Below are positions 6,403 to 12,499 of a stretch of 12,499 bases of DNA, in pieces. This stretch comes from Phycisphaerales bacterium (GTDB lineage Bacteria > Planctomycetota > Phycisphaerae > Sedimentisphaerales > Anaerohalosphaeraceae), in the NCBI GenBank assembly GCA_011048645.1, contig DSDR01000218.1, positions 1 to 12,499 on the forward strand, in the 5' to 3' direction. The position numbers were made by a program, and so were the translations under genes. The notes beneath the pieces are model-generated. The model saw nothing but the letters and a program-made list of their open reading frames with translations, was not told where the DNA came from and made no database searches. Each line of letters starts with the position of its first letter. Within the stretch, counting starts at the first letter, position 1.

Positions 6403-7641
6403 ATGGCCAAAAAAACAGTAGCCGATATTAACGTGAAGGGAAAAAAAGTGTTGATGCGGGTGGATTTTAATGTGCCGCTCGACGACCAACAGAACATCAC
6501 CAATGACAACCGCATCGTCCAGGCGCTGCCGACCATCAAGCACGTCCTGGAGCAGGGCGGTTCGCTGATTTTGATGAGCCATCTGGGGCGTCCCAAGGGC
6601 GCGCCGGATCCGAAATTCTCGCTGGCGCCGGTCGCCGGTCGGCTGGGCGAATTGCTGGGCAAGGCCGTTCTCTTTGTCCCGGACTGCATCGGTCCGGACG
6701 TGAAGACCAAAGCCGCCGCGCTGAAACCCGGCGATGTGATGCTGCTGGAAAATGTGCGTTTTCACAAAGAGGAAACCATCAAAGACAAGGCCGCCAAGGA
6801 AGACGCCCAGTTGCGTCAGGCCAAGGATGCGTTTGCCGGTCAGTTGGCCGAGTTGGCGGATGTGTATGTGGATGACGCCTTTGGTACGGCCCACCGCGAC
6901 AACGCCTCAATGTACACGGTGCCGATGCTGATGGAAGGCAAGGATCGGGTCATCGGCTTTTTGATTGAAAAAGAATTGAAGTATCTCGGCGATACCCTTG
7001 AGCAGCCGAAGCGTCCGTTTGTGGCGATTCTGGGCGGGGCGAAGGTTTCTGATAAAATCGGCGTCATTGAGAACCTGCTGCGCAAGGTCGATAGCATTCT
7101 CATCGGCGGAGCGATGGCCTATACCTTTTTCAAGGCGCAGGGCAAGCGCGTCGGCAACAGCCTGTGCGAAACGGATTTTGCCGACAAAGCAAGCGATCTG
7201 CTCAGGCAGGCCGAGGAAATCGGCTGCCAAATCGTCTTGCCGGTCGATACGGTCGTTGCCAAAGAGTTTAAGGCCAACGCCGAGCACAAGGTCGTTGAAG
7301 GCGACATCGAAGACGGCTGGGAAGGGCTGGACATCGGCCCCCAAACGCAGAAACTGTTTGCCGAGAAGCTGAAAAACGCAAAGACCATTGTCTGGAACGG
7401 ACCGATGGGCGTGTTCGAATTGGAGCCGTTTGACGCCGGCACCAAGGCGGTGGCGATCGCGGCGGCCGAGGCGACCGACAAAGGCGCCCGCAGCATCATC
7501 GGCGGCGGCGACAGCGCCAGCGCCATTGCACAGCTCGGCTTGCAGGATCGCGTCAGCCATATCTCGACCGGCGGCGGCGCGAGTCTGGAGTTTCTCGAAG
7601 GCAAGAAGTTCAAATGCCTTGAAATCCTGGACGAAAAATAA
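6403..7641 (+). CDS. pgk: Phosphoglycerate kinase
   Basis: A 412-residue monomeric cytoplasmic kinase: 1,3-bisphosphoglycerate + ADP to 3-phosphoglycerate + ATP. Substrate-binding motifs of the N-domain are R-V-D-F-N-V-P-L-D (19-27), S-H-L-G-R-P-K-G (59-66), L-L-E-N-V-R-F (114-120) and D-D-A-F-G-T-A-H-R (157-165). The nucleotide domain has [10 protein letters not shown] (209-218), W-N-G-P-M-G-V-F-E (331-339) and G-G-G-D-S-A-S-A (367-374). It is slightly longer than the common length of about 395. The extra residues are probably in the charged stretch 121-145 ([13 protein letters not shown]). Ribosome binding site AAAGGA (6390-6395). It takes the product of the gapA enzyme upstream, and rpe follows after a 17-base gap. 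Confidence 0.97.
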   Translation: MAKKTVADINVKGKKVLMRVDFNVPLDDQQNITNDNRIVQALPTIKHVLEQGGSLILMSHLGRPKGAPDPKFSLAPVAGRLGELLGKAVLFVPDCIGPDVKTKAAALKPGDVMLLENVRFHKEETIKDKAAKEDAQLRQAKDAFAGQLAELADVYVDDAFGTAHRDNASMYTVPMLMEGKDRVIGFLIEKELKYLGDTLEQPKRPFVAILGGAKVSDKIGVIENLLRKVDSILIGGAMAYTFFKAQGKRVGNSLCETDFADKASDLLRQAEEIGCQIVLPVDTVVAKEFKANAEHKVVEGDIEDGWEGLDIGPQTQKLFAEKLKNAKTIVWNGPMGVFELEPFDAGTKAVAIAAAEATDKGARSIIGGGDSASAIAQLGLQDRVSHISTGGGASLEFLEGKKFKCLEILDEK

Positions 7642-7658
7642 AAACAGAGCAGAAGACG

Positions 7659-8339
7659 ATGAACAGACGCAGACTGCCTCAGGCCGGGACGTTTCAGATC
7701 GCACCGTCGATCCTCAGCGCCGATTTTGCCCGTCTGGCCTCGGAAATTGCGGAGGTCACGGCCGCGGGGATCGAGGTGGTGCATCTGGATGTGATGGACG
7801 GGCATTTTGTGCCGAATCTGACGTTCGGCCCGCCGGTGGTGGCCTGGATTCGCAAATGTACCGACGCTGTGCTGGATACGCATTTGATGATGACCGACCC
7901 TGAATCATATGCCGAGCGGTTTGTCGAGGCCGGCAGCGACCATATCACGTTTCATATCGAAACGGTCAGCGATCCGGCCGGGTTTGTCAGGACGCTTCAC
8001 GATCTGGGCGTATCGGCGGGGGTGACGTTAAATCCCGATACGCCGGTTGAGGCGGTCGAGCCGGTCGCCCCGTTGTGCGATATGGTGCTGGTGATGACGG
8101 TCAATCCCGGTTTCGGCGGCCAGTCGTTTATGGACCGGGCGGCGCAAAAGTGTATTCGTCTGCGTCAGATTGTCGGTCCGGACGTGCGTATTGAGGTCGA
8201 TGGCGGCATTGACCCGACGACCGCCGGCACGGTCAAACGCTACGGCGCCGATACGTTTGTGGCCGGCAACGCCATCTTCGGTCAGTCCGACCGGGCTGCG
8301 GCCATCCATGCGATACGGCGGGCCATTGAGAATGGGTAA
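7659..8339 (+). CDS. rpe: Ribulose-phosphate 3-epimerase
   Basis: A 226-residue TIM-barrel enzyme interconverting ribulose 5-phosphate and xylulose 5-phosphate (pentose phosphate pathway, Calvin-type cycles). The signature A-P-S-I-L-S-A-D-F is at 15-23. Metal ligands are His43 and Asp45 (H-L-D-V-M-D-G-H-F-V-P-N), His75 (H-L-M-M) and Asp181 (E-V-D-G-G-I). The phosphate-binding loop is M-T-V-N-P-G-F-G-G-Q-S-F (146-157), with a final G-N near 203-204. Length is normal apart from about ten extra residues before the first strand. The ribosome binding site is weak (AGAAG, 7651-7655). The 17-base gap to pgk implies one transcript. pgk and rpe side by side also occur in carbon-fixation operons, but no RuBisCO or phosphoribulokinase gene is in the window, so fixation cannot be claimed. 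Confidence 0.96.
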   Translation: MNRRRLPQAGTFQIAPSILSADFARLASEIAEVTAAGIEVVHLDVMDGHFVPNLTFGPPVVAWIRKCTDAVLDTHLMMTDPESYAERFVEAGSDHITFHIETVSDPAGFVRTLHDLGVSAGVTLNPDTPVEAVEPVAPLCDMVLVMTVNPGFGGQSFMDRAAQKCIRLRQIVGPDVRIEVDGGIDPTTAGTVKRYGADTFVAGNAIFGQSDRAAAIHAIRRAIENG

Positions 8340-8347
8340 TACTGAGA

Positions 8348-8465
8348 AAATCCGAAGCACGAAAATCGAAATCCGAAACAATACAAAAAATTGGTATCGT
8401 CCCAAAGGTGTTGTTTGTAATTGGAATTTGTTTCGAATTTCGAGATTCGGATTTCGAATTTATTG
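8348..8465 (+). repeat. Long imperfect inverted repeat between rpe and accD (junction element 3)
   Basis: This gene-free stretch holds two oppositely oriented copies of a degenerate unit built from CGAAATCCGAA-type words. The core arms are CGAAATCCGAAACAA (8367-8381) and TTGTTTCGAATTTCG (8428-8442), complementary at 14 of 15 positions across a 46-base loop. Weaker pairing extends outward to about 8350 and 8458. Extra GAAATCCGAA/TTCGGATTTC words occur in both halves (8369-8377 and 8446-8455). It ends about 10 bases before the accD start and leaves no visible ribosome binding site there. I see no terminator T-run. Confidence 0.7.
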
Positions 8466-8479
8466 AAAAAATGATTGCT

Positions 8480-9325
8480 ATGGCAAAGAATAAAAAAGCA
8501 GGCTGGGACGGTTTTTCGCTCAAACCCCGCAAGGAGATGCCCGAAGGGTTGTGGCTGTCCTGTCCTTCCTGCCGGAATATGCTGTATCGAAAAACCGTCG
8601 ATCAGAATCTTGGCGTCTGCCCGGAGTGCCGTCATCATTTTCGCATCGATGGGCCGACGCGTGTGCAGCAGCTTGTCGATGAAGGTTCCTTTGAAGAGCT
8701 GGCTCGTGACCTGGCCAGCAGCGACCCGCTTTCCTTCGTCTGGGGGGATAAGCACTACCGCGACCGCATCAAGGCGGATCCGAAAGCCCATCGTGCGCAC
8801 GAGGCCATTCTCGTCGGCAAAGCGTTCATCCGCGGACGCGGGGTGGTTTTGGCGGCGATGGATTTTTCGTTTTTGGGCGGTTCGATGGGCATGGTCGTCG
8901 GCGAAAAGTTTTGCCGCGGCGTGGATCGGGCCATCGAAGAAAATCTGCCGCTGGTAGTGGTGAGCTGTTCCGGCGGGGCGCGAATGCATGAAGGCGTCGT
9001 GGCGTTGCAGCAGATGGCCAAGACCAGCGCCGCGCTGGCCCGCTATGATGAAGCCGGCGGGCTGTATATCTCCGTCCTGACCGATCCGACCACCGGCGGC
9101 GTGGCGGCCAGCTTTTCGATGCTGGGCGATGTGATTATCGCCGAACCCGGCGCCCTGATCGGCTTTACCGGTCCCCGCGTCATCCAGCAGACCATTAAGA
9201 TCGAGCTGCCCGAAGGCTTCCAGCGGGCCGAGTTCTTGCTGGAGCACGGGTTTGTCGATATGATCATCCACCGCAAAGACCTGCGCAGCGAAATCGGACG
9301 GCTCATCGACTATTGCGGCAAATAG
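8480..9325 (+). CDS. accD: Acetyl-CoA carboxylase carboxyltransferase subunit beta
   Basis: 281 residues from this start. The subunit transfers CO2 from carboxybiotin to acetyl-CoA, giving malonyl-CoA, the first step of fatty acid synthesis; it works in the cytoplasm with AccA and with biotinylated AccB/AccC. The N-terminal four-Cys zinc ribbon is C28-x2-C31 and C47-x2-C50. Further family marks are G-G-S-M-G-M-V-V-G (133-141), S-G-G-A-R-M-H-E-G (164-172; Gln is common where His170 stands), Q-M-A-K-T-S-A-A-L, and D-P-T-T-G-G-V-A-A-S-F (202-212), ending with G-P-R-V-I-Q-Q-T. The start could equally be ATG 8471 (three residues longer). Neither has a ribosome binding site, because an inverted repeat lies just upstream. 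accA is not adjacent. The protein lacks the long C-terminal tail of the E. coli subunit, as many homologues do. Confidence 0.95.
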   Translation: MAKNKKAGWDGFSLKPRKEMPEGLWLSCPSCRNMLYRKTVDQNLGVCPECRHHFRIDGPTRVQQLVDEGSFEELARDLASSDPLSFVWGDKHYRDRIKADPKAHRAHEAILVGKAFIRGRGVVLAAMDFSFLGGSMGMVVGEKFCRGVDRAIEENLPLVVVSCSGGARMHEGVVALQQMAKTSAALARYDEAGGLYISVLTDPTTGGVAASFSMLGDVIIAEPGALIGFTGPRVIQQTIKIELPEGFQRAEFLLEHGFVDMIIHRKDLRSEIGRLIDYCGK

Positions 9326-9387
9326 AATATTTCAAATTTCCTATTTCATATTTCCAATTTGAAATAGAATATAGGCAATAGGAAATA
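9326..9387 (+). repeat. AT-rich junction element 4 with two interleaved inverted repeats, before hisC
   Basis: The 62 bases between accD and hisC contain two perfect inverted repeats. Pair A: TATTTCAAATT (9328-9338) with AATTTGAAATA (9356-9366). Pair B: ATTTCCTATT (9336-9345) with AATAGGAAAT (9377-9386). The left arm of B overlaps the left arm of A by three bases and lies inside A's loop, so the two hairpins compete or form a pseudoknot. The right arm of B contains the likely hisC ribosome binding site AGGAA (9380-9384). The whole is built of GAAATA/TATTTC-type words like the other junction elements. Confidence 0.7.
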
Positions 9388-10437
9388 ATGAAGATGGCTT
9401 ATTTTCGAGACAACATTGAACGGATGGCGGGGTATGTGCCGGGGTTTCAGCCCAAACAGACTGATGTGGTCAAGCTGAACACGAACGAGAATCCGTATCC
9501 GCCGTCGCCGGCGGTGCTGGAGGCGATTCGGACCACGACTGCCGAGCAGCTTCGCCGCTATCCGGATCCGGTCGGCGATGTGTTTCGACGGGCAGCAGCC
9601 GGGGTGCTGGATGTGCAGCCGGAAAACCTGTGCTGCACCAACGGCGGCGATGATTTGCTCAATATTGTCGTGCGTGCCTGCTGCGACGCTGGACGGCCGG
9701 CGGCGTTTATCCAGCCGACGTATTCGCTGTATCCGGTACTGGCTGCGATTCAGAGCTGCCCGACCATAGAAATCGACCGAAACGCTCCCGATGCCCTCGC
9801 TCAACTGGCACAGGCTGATGCGGCGCTGACGATGATCTGCAATCCCAATGCCCCGACGTGTGAGCTGCTGCCGATTGATGCGCTGGCCGCGCTGGCTTCG
9901 AAACTGTCCGGCGTGCTGCTGATTGATGAGGCGTATGCGGATTTTGCCGATGACAACGCGCTGCGGCTGGTGCGGGAATTTACAAATGTCATTGTCCTGC
10001 GTTCGATGAGCAAAGGGTATTCGCTGGCCGGATTGCGATTCGGATTTGCCGCGGCCGATCCGGCCCTGATTGAGGGGCTGATGAAGGTGCGGGATTCTTA
10101 CGCGGTGGATGTATTGGCCCTGCGAGCGGCGACCGCGGCCATCACCGACCAGACGTATTTCAAAGAAAATATTCTGAAGATCAAGGCCGAACGGCGGCGT
10201 TTGACCGAGGCTCTGCGGCAGCTCGGCCTGGATGTGCCGGACAGCCAGACCAATTTCGTGCTGGCCCGCTGCGTCGGCAAAGACGCCGAGGCGGTCTTCA
10301 AGGCATTGGCCAAAGAGCAGATTTATGTTCGCTACTTTGATTTGCCGGGGCTGGAAGATCAACTGCGGATTACAGTCGGTACACCCGAACAGAACGATAA
10401 GCTGCTGGCGGCTTTGAACCCTATTTTGCAAGGATAA
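9388..10437 (+). CDS. hisC: Histidinol-phosphate aminotransferase
   Basis: A 349-residue PLP enzyme (fold type I, class II aminotransferase): imidazole-acetol phosphate + glutamate to L-histidinol phosphate + 2-oxoglutarate. L-N-T-N-E-N-P-Y (30-37) and R-Y-P-D-P (57-61) are the substrate-side signatures. L-L-I-D-E-A-Y-A-D-F (177-186) holds the PLP-nitrogen Asp180 and Tyr183. R-S-M-S-K-G-Y-S-L-A-G-L-R-F-G (205-219) carries the Schiff-base Lys209 and Arg217. The PLP loop reads N-P-N-A-P-T-C-E (152-159) instead of the textbook N-P-N-N-P-T-G; the Cys for Gly is unusual. ATG 9394 is an alternative start. The ribosome binding site AGGAA lies 9380-9384 within a possible hairpin. hisB follows after four bases, confirming the pathway. 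Confidence 0.96.
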   Translation: MKMAYFRDNIERMAGYVPGFQPKQTDVVKLNTNENPYPPSPAVLEAIRTTTAEQLRRYPDPVGDVFRRAAAGVLDVQPENLCCTNGGDDLLNIVVRACCDAGRPAAFIQPTYSLYPVLAAIQSCPTIEIDRNAPDALAQLAQADAALTMICNPNAPTCELLPIDALAALASKLSGVLLIDEAYADFADDNALRLVREFTNVIVLRSMSKGYSLAGLRFGFAAADPALIEGLMKVRDSYAVDVLALRAATAAITDQTYFKENILKIKAERRRLTEALRQLGLDVPDSQTNFVLARCVGKDAEAVFKALAKEQIYVRYFDLPGLEDQLRITVGTPEQNDKLLAALNPILQG

Positions 10438-10441
10438 TCTC

Positions 10442-11026
10442 ATGGCACAGCGACAAGCGACCATCGAACGCAAAACCAATGAAACGGACATTCGCGTCGA
10501 GCTGAATCTGGACGGGCAGGGGCGCTACTCGATCAATACCGGTATCGGATTTTTCGACCATATGCTGGCGCACCTGAGCAAGCACAGTCGAATCGATATG
10601 ACCGTTCGGGCCAAAGGCGACCTGGAGGTCGATGCGCATCATACGATTGAAGATGTGGGGATTGCTCTGGGTCAGGCGCTGGAAACGGCCTTGGGCGACA
10701 AGAAGGGCATCGCCCGCTACGGCCACAGTGTCGTACCGATGGAAGATGCTCGCGCGGAAACGGTGGTCGATTTGTCGGGCCGGCCGTATCTGGTCTATCG
10801 TGTGTCGTTCAAGACCGAGAAGATCGGCGATTTTGACGTCGAATGTGTCGAGGAATTTTTGCGCAGCTTCTCGACGGTTGGCAAGTTCAACCTCCACGTC
10901 GAATCGCCCTGCGGCCTGAACAGCCACCACATCGCCGAGGCCGTCTTCAAGGCCCTTGGTCAGGCCCTCGGTGCGGCGGTTAACATCATCGGAAGCGAGA
11001 TTCCCAGTACAAAGGGCACGCTGTGA
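10442..11026 (+). CDS. hisB: Imidazoleglycerol-phosphate dehydratase
   Basis: A 194-residue monofunctional dehydratase, without the phosphatase domain fused in E. coli: imidazole-glycerol phosphate to imidazole-acetol phosphate, the substrate of the HisC encoded just before it. Metal-binding signatures are G-F-F-D-H-M-L (36-42), D-A-H-H-T-I-E-D-V-G-I (64-74, with His66, His67 and Glu70) and N-S-H-H-I-A-E-A-V-F-K-A-L (160-172). D-A-R-A-E-T-V-V-D-L-S-G-R-P is the other conserved loop. Length is normal. AAGGA (10430-10434), inside the hisC end, is its ribosome binding site. The four-base gap upstream and the four-base overlap with ispF downstream point to translational coupling along hisC-hisB-ispF. 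Since no phosphatase domain is present, histidinol phosphatase must be encoded elsewhere. Confidence 0.97.
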   Translation: MAQRQATIERKTNETDIRVELNLDGQGRYSINTGIGFFDHMLAHLSKHSRIDMTVRAKGDLEVDAHHTIEDVGIALGQALETALGDKKGIARYGHSVVPMEDARAETVVDLSGRPYLVYRVSFKTEKIGDFDVECVEEFLRSFSTVGKFNLHVESPCGLNSHHIAEAVFKALGQALGAAVNIIGSEIPSTKGTL

Positions 11027-11523
11027 TAGAGGTTCAATACGACTATCGCAGCGGCATCGGCACGGATATTCATCGGTTTGCGCCGGATCGGCCGCTGATG
11101 CTGGGGGGTGTCCAGATTCCGTTTCCGCTGGGGCTGCTGGGTCACAGCGACGGCGATGTGGTGCTACACGCCGTGATGGACGCACTGCTGGGTGCGGCCG
11201 GTCTGGGCGATATCGGCACGTTTTTTCCTGATACCGACCCGCAGTGGAAAGACGCCGACAGCGGCGAGCTGCTCTTGCGGGTGCGCGAACAAATCAAAAA
11301 ACACCACTGGCAGCCTGTCAATGTCGATATCATTGTTCACGCCGAACTGCCGAAACTCGGCCCCTATAAAGGACAGATTCGACGCAGCATCGCCGGGCTG
11401 ATCGATACCGATTTTGCCAATGTCAACGTCAAGGCCAAAACCGCCGAAGGTCTCGGCCCCGTCGGTCAGGCAGAAGCGATTGAAGCGACGGTGGTTGTCC
11501 TGCTCAAACGGCGCGTTAAATAG
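11023..11523 (+). CDS. ispF: 2-C-methyl-D-erythritol 2,4-cyclodiphosphate synthase
   Basis: A 166-residue trimeric enzyme of the non-mevalonate (MEP) isoprenoid pathway, cyclising CDP-methylerythritol 2-phosphate with release of CMP. Metal ligands are Asp15 and His17 (G-I-G-T-D-I-H-R-F) and His49 (H-S-D-G-D-V-V-L-H-A; usually H-S-D-A-D). Further marks are G-D-I-G-T-F-F-P-D-T-D (62-72), the C-terminal N-V-K-A-K-T-A-E-G-L-G (135-145) and E-A-I-E-A. The start is GTG, sharing GTGA with the hisB stop (four-base overlap), with AAAGGG at 11011-11016 as ribosome binding site. Its presence implies the MEP rather than the mevalonate route. It closes the + strand run; mutS converges from the right with a 47-base gap that has no convincing terminator. 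Confidence 0.96.
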   Translation: MIEVQYDYRSGIGTDIHRFAPDRPLMLGGVQIPFPLGLLGHSDGDVVLHAVMDALLGAAGLGDIGTFFPDTDPQWKDADSGELLLRVREQIKKHHWQPVNVDIIVHAELPKLGPYKGQIRRSIAGLIDTDFANVNVKAKTAEGLGPVGQAEAIEATVVVLLKRRVK

Positions 11524-11570
11524 CGCCTCCGGCGGTTGTATCGAGAGTTATCTCACTACCGAAAAGATGA

Positions 11571-12499
11571 TCAGCGGTCGATTTCACTGCGGATTTCATT
11601 GAGCAGGTTGATCGCCTCAATCGGCGTCAGGCGATTGACGTCAAGCGTCTTGAGTTTGTCCAGCACCGACTTGTGGCGTTCCACAAACAGCAGTTCATCT
11701 TCCGATACCGTTTTATGACGGGCCAGCTTATCGCCGGAAGCCTCTTTGGCGAAGGTGCTTTCCAGATCGGCCAGAATCTCATGACTGCGGGCAATGATGG
11801 ATTTGGGCAGCCCGGCCAGTTTGGCGACGTGAATGCCGTAGCTTTTGTCCGTGCCGCCGGGGATGATCTTGTGCAGAAAGACCACCTGCCCGGCCCACTC
11901 GCGCACCGCGACATTCAGATTTTTGACATTGGCCAGCAACTGCCCCAGCTCGGTCAGTTCGTGATAATGCGTTGCAAACAGGGTGCGGCATTGGAGCGTA
12001 TTGGCCAGATGTTCGGTGATCGCCCAAGCCAGTGAAAGCCCGTCGTAGGTACTCGTGCCGCGACCGACCTCGTCAAGAATCACCAGACTTTTTTCCGTGG
12101 CGTTGTTCAGAATGTTGGCCGTCTCGGTCATCTCGACCATGAACGTACTCTGTCCCCGCGCCAGTTCATCCGAGGCGCCGACGCGGGTAAAGATGCGGTC
12201 CGCTGCGCCGATTCGCGCTTCTTTGGCCGGAATGAACGAGCCGGTTTGCGCCAGCAAAACCAGCAGCGCGACCTGTCGGATGTAGGTGCTTTTGCCGGCC
12301 ATATTCGGGCCGGTGATGATAGCGATGTCCTTGCCGTCGATGCTGAGGGTTACATCATTGGGGACAAATTCGGCCCCGAGCATCTGCGCCAGGACGGGGT
12401 GTTTACCTTCAAGGATGTGCAGTTCTTTGTCGTCGGTAATGGTGGGTCGAATGTAGCGGTTCTGTCGAGCCAGATGCGCCAGCGCCGCCAGACAGTCGC
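11571..12499 (-). CDS. mutS: DNA mismatch repair ATPase MutS, C-terminal part (5' end outside window)
   Basis: The frame stays open to the window edge; the visible part is about 309 residues of a protein normally 800-900 long. It covers the end of the lever/clamp region (A-R-Q-N-R-Y-I-R-P and L-E-G-K-H-P-V-L) and the whole ABC-type ATPase domain. Walker A G-P-N-M-A-G-K-S-T lies near 12311-12285. The signature-loop region is near A-R-G-Q-S-T-F-M-V-E-M. Walker B L-D-E-V-G-R-G-T-S is near 12080-12051, and F-A-T-H-Y-H-E-L at about 11978-11955. After G-I-H-V-A-K-L-A-G-L-P comes a linker rich in K/E and a short helical end (L-T-P-I-E-A-I-N-L-L-N-E-I). MutS binds mispaired DNA and recruits MutL. The Walker and H-loop residues are intact. 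Confidence 0.96.
   Translation of the reverse strand, partial: DCLAALAHLARQNRYIRPTITDDKELHILEGKHPVLAQMLGAEFVPNDVTLSIDGKDIAIITGPNMAGKSTYIRQVALLVLLAQTGSFIPAKEARIGAADRIFTRVGASDELARGQSTFMVEMTETANILNNATEKSLVILDEVGRGTSTYDGLSLAWAITEHLANTLQCRTLFATHYHELTELGQLLANVKNLNVAVREWAGQVVFLHKIIPGGTDKSYGIHVAKLAGLPKSIIARSHEILADLESTFAKEASGDKLARHKTVSEDELLFVERHKSVLDKLKTLDVNRLTPIEAINLLNEIRSEIDR

Noticed and set aside
7642..8339. pgk-rpe neighbourhood as part of a carbon-fixation (Calvin cycle) operon
   Set aside because: No RuBisCO, phosphoribulokinase or cbb regulator is in the window. Both enzymes serve ordinary sugar metabolism.
8408..8479. Upstream GTG start for accD
   Set aside because: The added residues (F-E-F-R-D-S-D-F-E-F type) are encoded by the degenerate repeat. 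AccD proteins normally begin shortly before the zinc ribbon.
11510..11534. Short hairpins between ispF and mutS as a bidirectional terminator
   Set aside because: GGCGC/GCGCC and CGCC/GGCG are only 4-5 base stems with no T-run on either strand.

Overview
The window reads as a chromosomal piece of a diderm (Gram-negative type) bacterium with fairly GC-rich coding sequence (about 62% in one hand-counted 60-base stretch of gapA). Protein style, weak or absent Shine-Dalgarno sites at several genes and degenerate A-rich repeats at gene junctions make me favour a planctomycete or related lineage (Phycisphaerae-like). This is an impression, not a demonstrated assignment. Almost everything is core metabolism on the + strand. 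The exceptions are a small AT-rich minus-strand pair at 4495-5015 and the convergent mutS at the right edge.

Left block (1-3093): the C-terminal half of an MMPL/RND-type inner-membrane exporter (cut by the window edge), a secreted LolA-like 'outer membrane lipoprotein-sorting' protein, and an outer-membrane beta-barrel protein ending in Y-S-F. Together they look like an envelope export cassette reaching from inner membrane through periplasm to outer membrane. tilS (tRNA-Ile lysidine synthetase) follows, starting inside the 3' end of the barrel gene.

Middle (about 4340-5250): base composition falls sharply (30% GC in the 60 bases at 4741-4800). The minus strand carries an intact DUF2442 gene preceded by a DUF4160 gene. 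The DUF4160 gene is broken by what looks exactly like a 2-base deletion. This pair resembles a small accessory module lodged between tilS and gapA. The remaining 236 bases hold a good sigma-70 type promoter for gapA (5145-5173) and a ribosome binding site sitting in a hairpin loop.

Right block (5252-11523): gapA with its own promoter and a strong intrinsic terminator, then pgk-rpe-accD-hisC-hisB-ispF in one direction. This run mixes lower glycolysis/pentose phosphate (pgk, rpe), fatty acid synthesis (accD), histidine synthesis (hisC, hisB) and isoprenoid synthesis (ispF). pgk-rpe and hisC-hisB-ispF are tightly packed. The rpe/accD and accD/hisC junctions contain AT-rich inverted-repeat elements. 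mutS (mismatch repair ATPase, C-terminal part only) converges on ispF and runs off the window.

Most unusual items: the degenerate A-rich repeats at four gene junctions, two interleaved perfect inverted repeats directly before hisC (one covering its ribosome binding site), the frameshifted DUF4160 beside an intact DUF2442, and a C-terminal tail with a CxCxxC motif and two extra membrane segments on the exporter. No tRNA, rRNA, CRISPR array, transposase or phage gene was seen.
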